From Pachyseris speciosa (lineage: Eukaryota; Cnidaria; Anthozoa; Scleractinia; Pachyseridae), in assembly GCA_016490735.1 (NCBI GenBank), contig JAEMWC010001531.1, positions 1 to 64,000 on the forward strand: a DNA stretch of 64,000 nt, in the 5' to 3' direction. Each line of letters starts with the position of its first letter. Within the stretch, counting starts at the first letter, position 1. The notes beneath the pieces were generated by a model. The model had not been told where the DNA came from, made no database searches, and saw only the letters and a list, made by a program, of their open reading frames with translations. The position numbers and the translations under genes were made by a program. Shown here piece after piece: positions 22,338-31,979 of the stretch.

Positions 22338-22612
22338 GGACCACCAAGCAAGTGTTAAATTGCGTTGAGTTACTTTCGGACCACCAAGCAAGTGTTAACT
22401 TTAGGACCACCAAGCAAGTGTTTAAATTGCGTTGAGTTACTTTAGGACCACCCAGCAAGTGTTAAATTGCGTTACGTTACGTTAGGACCACCAGGCAAGT
22501 GTTAAATTGCGTTGAGTTACTTTAGGACCACCAAGCAAGTGTTAAATTTAGGACCACCAAGCTAGTGTTGAATTGCGTTGCGTTACTTTAGGACCACCAG
22601 GCAAGTTTTTCT
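22338..22612. repeat. 40/26-bp minisatellite
   Basis: Eight copies of GGACCACCAAGCAAGTGTT, with start spacings of 40, 26, 41, 40, 40, 26 and 40 bp. The short form lacks the 14 bases around AAATTGCGTTGAGT. The array ends about 45 bp downstream (in transcript sense) of the donor of the FN3 exon at 22658. Spacers are near-identical to the units, so this is a minisatellite and not a CRISPR array. Confidence 0.92.
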
Positions 22613-22657
22613 TTAAAATCTGATGTATATAAGCAACGTAATTCGTAAAAGACCTAC

Positions 22658-22951
22658 CTCCTGCATCGGTAGTAGTGTTCACCAATCTGCTCCACACCCC
22701 GTGTCCTTTTCTGGTGAAAGCACGAATCTGAATGCTGTAGTTCGACATACTGGTAAGCCCTCCAAAAACTGCGCGGAGGCAGGAGACGAGTACCGTTACA
22801 TGATTGACATATCCACTTGCATTGTAGATGTAAAGTTGGTATCCCAGGATGATGCCGTTTTGCAGTTTTTTTGCCACCGGAAGCCAAGAAAGGGTGATGT
22901 TGGTAGTGCTCACAGAATTGACTGTAATGTTGTTCGGAGGACCCGTAGGAA
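22658..22951 (-). CDS. FN3 exon (intact)
   Basis: A 294-nt phase 1-1 exon coding one FN3 domain: PTGPPNNITVNSV at the start, the tryptophan in TLSWLPVAKK, IILGYQLYIY, and GGLTSMSNYSIQIRAFTR near the end, closing with TTTDAGG across the splice. The acceptor follows a T/C-rich tract ending CTCAAG at 22952-22957; the donor is GTAGGT at 22652-22657. Sequons NIT (twice), NAS and NYS fit an extracellular location. It lies upstream of the very long intron leading to the exon at 6741. Confidence 0.92.
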
Positions 22952-23160
22952 CTTGAGGAAGTCAAACAAACGAGAGCATGGTAGACTTGGGAAAGAGACT
23001 AAGGAGTTCAGTACACAGCACTCAAAACCATACACTCTTTAATCTCAATTCTTTTCATGTGGTTAGCTACGCGGCCTGCAACGTTTTTGTTTACAAAATA
23101 ACAAGTCGGCCAGTAAAATGAGATCACTTAACTTTGTCAAATAGTCCTTCATGTAGACAT

Positions 23161-23260
23161 CTCATCAGTCAGTCAGTCAGTCAGTCAGTCAGTCAGTCGA
23201 TCAATCAGTCAGTCGGTCGGCCAGTCAGTCTGTCAGTCACGAAAATTTGGTTTATCAACG

Positions 23261-23291
<31 letters not shown>

Positions 23292-23936
23292 GGATTCGAT
23301 TAGCTGACGTTTCGAGCGTTAGCCCTTCGTCGGAGCGAATCGAGGAATTGTGGGTTGTGTATGGTCAGTCAGTCAATCAGTAGTTCAGTCAGTGAGACAG
23401 TCAGTCAGTCAGTTAGTCAATCAATCAGTTAGTCGGTCGGTCGGTCAGACAGTCAGTCAATCAGTCAGTAGTTCAGTCAGTGAGACAGTCAGTTAGTCGG
23501 TCAGTCAATCAGTCAGTCAGTCACTCAATTCGTCCGTCAGCCAGTCGTTCAGTCACTTAGTCGGCATGTCAAACTGTCAAACAACTCATGAATTAGCCAG
23601 TCAATTATTTTATCAGGCAGATAGACAATCAGCAAGGCAGTCAGCTATACAGATGTAGATCAGAACTCAGCCAGTTCGTCAGTTAAGTGATCACATTATC
23701 AACAAGTAAAGGTTTGTTCTGGTCATTTGTAGCCATTAAAACAGGCACCGAGGCCACTTTAAGCCTTCATCATGTAACAGCAGTCAGCTACCCAGTCATG
23801 CCCGCCCAGTCAGTCAATGAGTTATTTAGCCAGCCGTGATCAGACAGTCAATCAAACACTTAGTCAGTAATTGGTCAGTCAGTTCTTCTTTGCCAGTCAG
23901 TCCATTTGTCAAAAAGATAAAGGGGGTTAGTTTCTA
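23161..23936. repeat. Degenerate (CAGT)n microsatellite
   Basis: Tandem CAGT/GTCA tetramers are nearly pure at 23166-23236 and continue in decayed form (CAGT, CAAT, CGGT variants) to about 23930. The Penelope terminal fragment at 23237-23365 interrupts the array. There are no coding frames. Confidence 0.9.
23237..23365 (-). mobile_element. Penelope terminal fragment with hammerhead-like motif
   Basis: It matches the ends of the Penelope pair at 54830-56507 (AAAATTTGGTTTATCAACGG onwards). On the minus strand at 23304-23331 the hammerhead-type order is present: CCGACGA, stem II GGGC/GCTC, GAAAC, GTC, with stem I GATTCG/CGAATC outside. The core reads CCGA where the consensus is CUGA, which should weaken or abolish cleavage. 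No coding part is present. Confidence 0.8.
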
Positions 23937-24118
23937 AATAAACTGTGGTGCTGCGACAGTGGGGGAGTGAACCACGAAAATTTGATTTATCGACGGAGTT
24001 GACAGTGTAAATTGACCACCGTAAAGAGATTCAAAAAGCTGACATTTCGAGCGTTAGCCCTTCGTCAGAGCGTATCGAGGAATTGTGGGTTGTGTACGCT
24101 ATTGGTGATTACGTGGTT
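23937..24118 (-). mobile_element. Penelope terminal fragment with consensus hammerhead core
   Basis: A second isolated terminus of the same family, extending further left (AAACTGTGGTGCTGCG shared with 56475-56500 inverted). On the minus strand at 24041-24068 the core reads CTGACGA, stem II GGGC/GCTC, GAAA, T, GTC, so it keeps the consensus CUGANGA that the other three copies of this subfamily lack. Stem I is shorter (GCT/AGC). Nothing coding is attached. Confidence 0.8.
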
Positions 24119-24433
24119 ATGTTAAAGCAGGAATCAATTAAATGAATTGTCAGTCAGTCAGCTTATTCATCCAACCAGTTTAACTCAATGCTTTAGCCAA
24201 TCTTCATATTGACCTTTTCAAGCTCTTTTAGCGTTTAAAACTGTTTTACTTGCGAAATGTAATCAGTTTGGTGGTTTGCCATGTATTTTTGTTTTAGTCA
24301 GCCTCTCACCTACCTCTTTTTTATCTCTCCCTTCTTTTTTAAACAATATTTTATTGGCTTCAAAGAAACTTACAAACAATAAACGTTGCATTTACAAGAA
24401 TATCTCACAAGCCTTCTAGAAGAAGCCCCTCAC

Positions 24434-24733
24434 CTCCCTCATCAGTCCAACTCTGCGTGAAGCTTACATTTCCTGTCCCCGTTCGTGTGTATCCAGCCAC
24501 CGATATGTTGTATAGCGTGTATATTTCTAGATTTGTGATATTCTTATAGGTCTTTAAATCTAGCATTACTTCCTTGACGTTTGTGGCGTTGTTGTCGTGA
24601 GCTTTAATATAACACAGCTTATAACCCCGTAATATTCCAGGTACTGAAGCGGACGTCAGGTTTTGCCACATGACCATGATGCTTGTGGAACTGCTGTTGT
24701 ACGCGGATACGTGAAGCGGAGGAGCCCGGGGCA
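24434..24733 (-). CDS. FN3 exon (intact)
   Basis: A 300-nt phase 1-1 exon for one FN3 domain: PRAPPLHVSAYNSSS at the start, tryptophan in MVMWQNLTS, ILRGYKLCYI, and ITNLEIYTLYNISVAGY, closing with WTDEGG across the splice. The acceptor is TTTTAG at 24734-24739 after a fair pyrimidine tract; the donor is GTGAGG at 24428-24433. Its spacing from the exons at 25503 and 22658 (0.8 and 1.5 kb) matches a tandemly duplicated exon cluster. Confidence 0.92.
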
Positions 24734-25502
24734 CTAAAACACTCAGCAAGTTATTTGAAAATGCCCTCGCTTATCAAAACTTTACAAAAGAAATTGCGAG
24801 GTGCAGAGAAGTTACTTCTGGAAGAACCTAAACGATTGCGTCGATATAACTACTTATAAACCGTGTTTTCCAAACTTCGAAGGGAGCTTGGTTTTTTCTG
24901 TTCCACCAATCGTCTGATTGGGGGAAGGGTTATGCAATCAGAACGCGTTGCGTTGTGATTTGGAAAACCCCGCTCAGCCCCACTCAGATGATTGACGAAA
25001 TAGAAAAACCTGTTTTGTTTTTCGAAAACGCGCAGCGCGATACAACGAATTTGCCTGTAACGGCGGAGCTACGCCAAACGCTTTTTCCTTACAGAGGCGA
25101 TAGGATTGCCGTAAAAAAAACATAAACACACACGCACATTGCATCGCAGATGAGCTGACCACCTGTGTCGAAAGCCTCTGTTGGTCATAGAAACCTCTTA
25201 GGAGGGCCTAGGCACCAATTAGTGCGGATGAGGACTGACTGACTGATTGACTAACTAACTAAGCATTGCAAGTGGGCAGTAAAAATTGAACGTATAGTCA
25301 ACCTTGCGGTAAAAGCAAAGAAGCAAAACAATAATAACTGTCATCTAAAAATCAGTTTGCTGTAACTACACAAAACGAGGCGAGATAGAGAAAAAAGAGC
25401 TGGTACATGTAGTTGCATCATGCATTTACCAGTTTGAATTAAGATCTCCCTGGTGAGGTCGAAACTTCTGGATGCAGTTTTAGATGCCAAAGGGGAACTT
25501 AC
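24734..25502. other. Intron, nothing firm
   Basis: A 24840-25160 block rich in CG-containing words (ACGCGCAGCGCGATAC) may be a small old element, but its ends and a second copy were not found. The rest is featureless AT-rich intron. Confidence 0.4.
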
Positions 25503-25841
25503 CTCCTTCGTCAGTCGAGGTATTGATTATTGCACTATAAGGACCTTCCTTCACCGTGAAGAACGATACTTGTATCGAAAACATGGTGTACTCTTCCAAG
25601 CCCCTCAGTTCCGATTTAAAGGTGTTGTTACTTGTTGACGATTCTCTTCGCCGTCTGCTGTGTTGCCGATCAGCGGTTAACTTCCTAAGAGTGGCATTCT
25701 TTTGGCCAGCTTTGAAGAGAATGAAACTGAATTTGCGGACGATTCCGTTAAGTTGCTCTTGAGAGGAGGCCTGGAACTCAACCATGATTGAAGTGAAGCT
25801 TGTGTGGTACGTGGTTACGTTTACTGGAGAGAGATCTGGGG
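25503..25841 (-). CDS. FN3 exon (intact, longer variant)
   Basis: A 339-nt phase 1-1 exon. It starts PDLSPVNVTTYH and has IVRKFSFILFKAG and LRGLEEYTMFSIQVSFF, closing with STDEGG. It departs from the others in two ways: the usual B-strand tryptophan is replaced (MVEFQASS), and a basic insert with RQHSRRRRESS makes the domain about 13 residues longer between the C' and E strands. The acceptor is GATTCAG at 25842-25848 and the donor GTAAGT at 25497-25502. The insert could be an exposed loop or a furin-like cleavage site; that is inference. Confidence 0.88.
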
Positions 25842-26179
25842 CTGAATCAAAAATTGAAGATTCATGATGTGAAAGAAATATCAGAGACACAATTTATAAA
25901 TAATTGCTAAACAACAAGATAGACTAAAGAGAAACAAAATGCTAGCTAAATATTGGGACACGCCATATAGTTCACTGAGGGCCATTGTCGAATTTAGAAT
26001 TAGTCTAAAATGTTAAATTTGGTTTCTCAGAAAAAAAAAACCATCGTTTTCCATTTTTCACAATATTCAAGACCGCCATTCAAGTCTACGGCATGGAAAT
26101 CAATAGGACTGATAGTAAAGTGAGCGATATTAGCTAACATAAGAAAATGCGATATGGACGCTGCTCCCATCCCCTTGGC

Positions 26180-26259
26180 TTCACCTAGTCTTGTACCCAG
26201 ACCTTCCATGGCCAAGCGCGAGGGATCAAGTAGGATCTGGGTACAAGATTAGGCTTCAC
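26180..26259. repeat. Small inverted repeat
   Basis: CTAGTCTTGTACCCAGA at about 26186-26202 is inverted at about 26234-26250, and GGCTTCACC occurs directly at both outer edges. It looks like a roughly 75-bp foldback with flanking direct repeats. It lies 40 bp downstream of the donor of the FN3 exon at 26300. Confidence 0.55.
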
Positions 26260-26299
26260 CATGTTGACGTTTCACACCATTGTCCCACTCAACACTCAC

Positions 26300-26596
26300 C
26301 ATCTTCGTTCGTGCGACACGTGACAGCAACGGTGAAATTCGATTGGCCTTTGCTGTTGACGGCGGCTCCAACAATACTGTACTCTGTGTACTTCGATAAA
26401 TTTCTAACCGTGCCACACAGTGCTGCTCCATCGAAAGACACTACTCTGAAGCGTCCCGTAGACACCTCAGTTATGTTGAATATATAATGTGTAATTATAC
26501 CGAGGCGCAGTAGTTTGGGTACTGGGCTCCAGTGTAGGTCGATACTCGTGGAGCGTAAGTTGAGAGCTGTAATATTCACAGGCCCACTTAGAGGAA
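26300..26596 (-). CDS. FN3 exon (intact)
   Basis: A 297-nt phase 1-1 exon encoding an FN3 domain: PLSGPVNITALNL, tryptophan in DLHWSPVPK, IITHYIFNITEV, and VRNLSKYTEYSIVGAAV, closing with RTNEDG over the splice. The acceptor is TTCATAG at 26597-26603; the donor is GTGAGT at 26294-26299. The glycine of the usual GY pair is a histidine here (THYIF). Sequons NIT, NLS and NFT fit an extracellular domain. Confidence 0.92.
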
Positions 26597-26664
26597 CTAT
26601 GAAACAAATAGTCAACAAACAAAATATTGAGATGATCGATTTTAATACAGTATTGTAACACTGG

Positions 26665-26851
26665 GGAGCATTGTTGGCGCAGTGGTGAGAGCGCACGCCT
26701 TCCACCAATGTGTCCCGGGTTGGATTCCCGGACGGCTCGGCGTCATAAGTGGACTTAGTTTGTTGGTTCTTTCCTCTGCTCCGAGAGGTTTTTCTCCGGG
26801 TACTCCGGTTTTCCCCTCTCTCCAAAAATCAACATTTGATTTGATTTGATT
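26665..26851 (-). repeat. tRNA-derived SINE (type 2), orientation + in sequence
   Basis: Read on the plus strand it has an A-box-like TGGCGCAGTGGTGAGAGCG (26674-26692), a B-box-like GGTTGGATTCCCG (26718-26730), a conserved middle (TTTTTCTCCGGGTACTCCGG) and a tail of ATTTG/TTTGA pentamers ending near 26851. The strand field is set relative to the host gene; the SINE itself points to higher coordinates. Its head and tail differ from the 6.5-kb SINE, so this is another family. Target duplications were not resolved. Confidence 0.8.
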
Positions 26852-27803
26852 TAGTGTCCCCAATTAGTAGAGCATCTGTGTTCGGCTAGAGAGATTTGAG
26901 ACTTTAATAGGACTTCTACATGAGTATATCCGCCATACACGCCTTATTTCAGTGGTAATTCGTCTTAGGTTATTTTTAGCTTCCGCGGAGGTTGCCCACG
27001 CGCGTATTTTCATCTCAGTATGTGAATGGCTATTACCTACCCACGCGGGATTTCCGAGGTTCGAAAGCGATCTAAAAAATGGCTGATACGAATTACCCTT
27101 GAAATAATTCCTGTATGGAAGATGTATTCTCTAACCTCCCGTTTATTTTCTATTGACTTCTATAAGAAACCAAGAAGTGAAAGAAATCTGAACTTCTGAA
27201 CAAGCTACTTGAAGAGCCAAAATAAATGAAGGAAGGAAGGAAAGAAGGATAAATCACACCATAATCACCAATAAACAGGAACCAAAGCTTTGATGTCCTT
27301 AGCTCTTTACAAAAACTCATCAAGCGCCAGAATAAAGTTCCACTCCTTTCAATTTATACGGAATAAGTATAAACAATGCCTCCTAATATAAATGTCAGGG
27401 AGGAAGTGCAGTTAACAACCTTACGATACCAAATGACTACCTATAAAATTAAGCCGAGAAAAGAACTAAAGCATTCGCAAGAACTAGATAAGAGATCAGT
27501 AAGCAGCGTAATGTTCTCATAGTAAACTGTTTTGTATGAAAGGTTGACTAGGACTACAGCTCTACTTCAGTTGTTGCTCGTTTGAGAAAAGAAGTACAAT
27601 TGATTGATTATAGAAGTGCGTTGGTACAAAAACCAAGACTTTTAACACGAAATGGACCAAGGTGACGAAGAATAGCCTCGAGAATGCTTTTGTCAGAGAG
27701 GACTCAAAGTGCAGTATCATCACTTACACTTTTATGCTGTTGTCAGAGTTCTAAAAACTATCCAAAACAAGCAGGTGAGAAAAAGAAGGAATTGTCTACT
27801 CAC
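26852..27803. other. Intron, nothing recognised
   Basis: No exon, RNA gene or repeat was supported. A short GGAA-rich run is present at about 27228-27250. Confidence 0.5.
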
Positions 27804-28078
27804 CGTCTTCATCAGTGAAACAGTGCACGACATCACTCATGTTCCCATACCCCGCTAGGTTTAATGCAGTCACACGAATCTCGTACTCCACTAAAGAGGT
27901 GTTTAAAGTACTGTCACAAGTAATTCCAGTGTCTCTCTTTAGAGGGTGATGTTATGAGGGCGATATAAAACCTCATACCCACGAATAAAACTTCCTCCCA
28001 TTCCATCCATGCGGAGTGCTTGCCACTGAGCAGTTAGGACTGTAGAGCACTTAACATTTGTCGGTGGGTACAATGGAG
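27804..28078 (-). pseudogene. FN3 exon with one-base deletion
   Basis: Splice sites are intact (acceptor AATAG at 28079-28083, donor GTGAGT at 27798-27803) and both flanking phases would be 1, but the exon is 275 nt, one short of a multiple of three. The first part reads PLYPPTNVKCSTVLTAQW and FIRGYEVLYRPHNITL, then meets a stop near 27953. The second part, in another frame, reads KRDTGITCDSTLNTSL and YEIRVTALNLAGYG, ending FTDEDG. The break falls near 27950. If transcribed as is, including it truncates the protein, while skipping it would keep the frame because neighbours are phase 1-1. It could also be an assembly error. Confidence 0.85.
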
Positions 28079-28861
28079 CTATTTATTACGAGAAACGAAT
28101 TAACTATGAAGGCTATAATACTAGAGTGACAAGAGTAAAAAAAGAACGCATCAAGCAGAACAATGTACAATGAGTCAACCAAATGTCCTCGAAAAAGCCT
28201 CAGCCGCTTACAGAGCTAGTTGGTATCTTTGTGCTACCCAGTGGAGAGGACATGGTCCTCACTTAGAGCAAAATGATTTTAATATTTCCATTCCTTTTTT
28301 AATGTCGCACTGCTACAAAGCTCGTTGTTTGTTAAATAATAATTGCAATAGTTCTTCTAGGCACCTGTAAACTCGTTTGGTGTGCTATTTCAACAGTAAT
28401 TGTGTTCGACGTTAGGAGAACTCATGCTAATTTTGGGTGTCCTGTGATGCTAAGTGGCGAGATTTTTCGTCGTTCGTGTAGCGTTCGTGTACCTTTTCTG
28501 CGCCATCTTGAATCACGTCACAAATGATGTCGTGAGTTCAGCCTCACTTCGTTTATTCGGTTTAGTGAGGTTTGACGTTTGACTCGACAGTCCGCTCGAC
28601 CTAAGCTGTAAAGTACGGCTCGTGTAAAGTGTTGAAGTATATTTTACAATATTTACAACAATGTAAGCAATTTTATCTATTGTATCTTAAATGTGCAATA
28701 ATCAAACAAACAACCAGCTGATGTAACTTTCCCGTGAGTGAGTCGTTTTCGGCAAAAGCAGAATTTCCTCCGTTGTCGTTAGAAGCACAATGACTTGTAG
28801 GTGTTGTTTCGGTAAACTTATTCTTCCGAGGCGTTTATTGCTGACTTGACTGCTACCTCTT
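28079..28861. other. Intron, nothing firm
   Basis: No coding or RNA feature was recognised. A short plus-strand open frame at 28170-28370 has no domain. Confidence 0.45.
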
Positions 28862-31090
28862 AGGACACAATTGATACTGCTTTAACAACCGATGATGCGT
28901 GGCTGGCTTTCAAAAACACCTTTATTGGAATTGCGGATAAACATGCTCCAAAATTTTCAAAGAGAGTTCGAGCTACTACACTTCCTTTGTTAACCGACGA
29001 AATACGTGTTCTGATGACTAAAAGAACTTTCCATCACAAACAAGCTCAAAAATCTGGATCCCCGTTCCACTGGCAGCTTTACAGAAAGCTAAGAAACAAA
29101 GTGTCTGCGCTCATAAAATATGCGAAGAGGAAATATTACTCCAACTTAATTGACGAAAACAAAAGCGATTCGAGCAAAGTATGGAAGACCATTAAATCAG
29201 TTATCTTTACTGATGTTAAAAACTGTCAGATTGGATCTCTTACGGTTAATGGACCAGACATTGTCGATCCAGAGTCAATACCAGCCCAGTTTGGTGAGTT
29301 TTTCAAAACAGCAATACTCAAGCTAAGGCAAATGCTGCCAAAGGTTTTCCTCCTGTTAGGTGAGTTTATTCATCGTATCAGCCTACTCACACATTCAAAT
29401 TGCATCCCGTTTCCTAGAACCTTGTCCACAAGCAACTTAAGGCCATACCAATCAAGAAATCAACTGGTATTACGGACATGCCAGCTCCTCTCCTTAAGGA
29501 TGCCGCTGAAGTCATAGCCACGCCTGTCACCTTTCTAATGAACAGGACAATTTCTGAAGGATCACTTCCCTCAGAATGCAAACATGCCATTGTTACCTCT
29601 GTTTATAAATCTGGCCCAAGAACAGACCCTACCAACTAGAGACCTCTATCTGTCCTACCAGTGTTTTCGAAAATCCTCGAACGCGCCGTACATCAAATGG
29701 TGTATACCTTTCTTAAAGACCACAAGCTACTGTCGCAGTGTCAATCTTGCTTTCGTCCATTGCATACAACCTCGACGAGCCTGGTTAATGTGACAAATGC
29801 TCTCTTAAGAATCATTGACAACGGGCTACTTACAGGACTGTTTTTTTAGATTTGAGTAAGGCCTTTGATACCTTGGACCATGACATTCTCTTTGAGAAAT
29901 TGATTTCATTTGGTTTTCACTCTTCAACTGTACAATGGGTTAAGTCCTACCTAAAGAACCGCACTCAATCTGTTTGCGTTAATGGGATAGTCTCAGAACC
30001 CGAAGAAATCGTCTTTGGTGATCCTCAAGGATCTGTCCTTGGTCCTCTTCTATTTATTATGTACATCAATGACCTACCTCTTTCGTTGATATACTTTGCT
30101 AGCAATTCAGTTTCTTCAATTGAAAATGCACTCTCTTCTGACCTTGCTAAGATCGTTACCTGGCTTCACAGTAACTTTCTTTTACTTAATTTTAGTAAAA
30201 GTAAGATAATGCTTACTGGTACTCATCAGAAGTTGAAAAATGCGGATGACTTCTCTATTTGCGTGCATGACACCATTATTGAGAGAGTATATAAATTTAA
30301 ATATCTTGGTGTCCAACTGGACCCTACACTCTCGTGGAAAGAGCATATAAGCTCACTGGGAAAGAAAATCTCTTCCCGTCTTGGTATGTTGTTTAGAGCG
30401 CGCAAGATCTTACCTCGCTTTGCTTGCATTACGTTATATCATGCTATGATTTTGCCTCTTTTCGACTATTGTTCGTGCGTTTGGGACAGCTGCGGTCAAG
30501 GAAGCAAGGAATATCTCGATAAATTGCATAGGCGCGCTGCCTGCATTATTGAATGTCGCTCGGTTCATTACAACGAATTGCAAAAAAGATTTCATTGGCC
30601 AAGCCTGCAACTCCGTCGTGACTACTGTAAATGTATGTTTGTGCACAAGTGCATTTATTTAATGGACTGGCACCTGATTATCTTTTAGATAACTTTAGAC
30701 GTACCTCTGGTGTGCACAATTATATCCTGAGAAATAGGGACCAGTTACGATTACCATTTGCCCGAACCACAAAATTTCAAGGTTCTTGGTTCTTTTTTAT
30801 ACAATGGGGCAAAGACTTGGAACAACCTCCCTAAATCTATAAGATTGATCACGAACCCTACGCAATTTAAAACTGCACTAGCAAACTTCTTAAACAACAG
30901 TCAATGACTTCTTTGCTGCCTTACCACAATTAACAATTAACTGTGATGTTTTCTGTAATTAGATGTATGTCTTTTATATTGTAATTACTGTAATATTAAA
31001 AATTAATGTAAATACAGGACCCCATTTAAACCAGCCTTTCTTGAACTGGGAACATCCTGTCAAAATATTTGTTCAAACAAATAAAATTGT
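28862..31090 (+). pseudogene. CR1/L2-like LINE, catalytic motif deleted
   Basis: The element starts inside the region between endonuclease and RT (DAWLAFKNTFIGIADKHAP from about 28893), continues through LTDEIRVLMTKRTFHHKQA, and has the RT from about 29440, with several frameshifts before 29850. From 29852 the frame is long and clean: SKAFDTLDHDILFEKL, GDPQGSVLGPLLFIMYINDL, then YKFKYLGVQLDPTLSWKEH and the C-terminal LHRRAACIIECRS. The block between INDLPLSL and YFASNS lacks the YADD catalytic residues that should lie there, an in-frame deletion. The 3' UTR has a CAGGACCCC...CATCCTG hairpin and ends near 31090. It is inactive. Confidence 0.88.
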
Positions 31091-31796
31091 AACTTTGTCC
31101 ATGTGAGCACAGTTATCTGAAACGTTAGCTTTCTCGTGTAAAGGACCGCGGAAACTTTGGTTTCCATAGGTATTAGTTTATCGAATATTTTAATTAATTT
31201 GAATTTAGCTTAGCCGAAGTATTTACCGCAAGTGTTACCACAAGATTTTCTGTATGCCTTGCTGATAAATTTAGGATCACGTCCACGTGTAACTTTCAGC
31301 TCTGTAGCTAGCCATGATTGAATTTGACACGGAAACTTTACGGTCTCAAACATATCTTACTAAGTGAACCTAGTTGTTGGTTACAATGGCTTCATCAACT
31401 TATTTTAGCTTTACGCTCGAGACACGTATACGCCCAACCAACGTTGTACAGTCTTTGTCCATTGTTGTACAAAGGAAACGAGCAATCAACCAATCAGAGC
31501 TCAGAGCGAGGGTACTTAATCGCTAGTTTTGTGTAGTTTAGAGAGAGTTGGCTGTCGGCAACGGCAAAGTGTAGAAGCCTCACTGAAGTGATCCTGAAAA
31601 GCCACAGCATCTTAAATCTGTCCCGCAACAAAAGTACAGTGTTTGACACGGACTTTGCAGACCGAAAATATAAAAAAAATGATTTTCAACGAAATAAACT
31701 ACATGTACGGTAAGGAGCCAGACTCCGTGGTATCAGCGCGTGACAAGAACATACCGGTAAGCGATTTTGTGACATAAGATTTTTTTGTTAATGATA
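31091..31796. other. Intron, nothing recognised
   Basis: No coding or RNA feature was supported between the two LINEs. The end of the L1-like element's tail must lie near 31780-31800. Confidence 0.45.
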
Positions 31797-31979
31797 TTTT
31801 TTTATTAAACTATTACAATTGCTACACAATACCCAACAATATAGAAACTAAAAGAAAAAAAACTACGTGGCCGCTATTAGAACCAAAAAATAAGTGTAAA
31901 AGTACAGATGTAGGTCTTGTTAAAAAGATACAAAAGAAGAGTAATATTACAATAAATAGAATCCTCTATTGTTACGTAT

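Noticed and set aside
22338..22612. CRISPR-like array
   Set aside because: Spacers are near-identical parts of the repeat unit and the genome is eukaryotic; it is a minisatellite.
25480..25502. Extension of the FN3 frame past its donor
   Set aside because: The reading continues only into intron sequence after a consensus GTAAGT; the domain ends at the splice.
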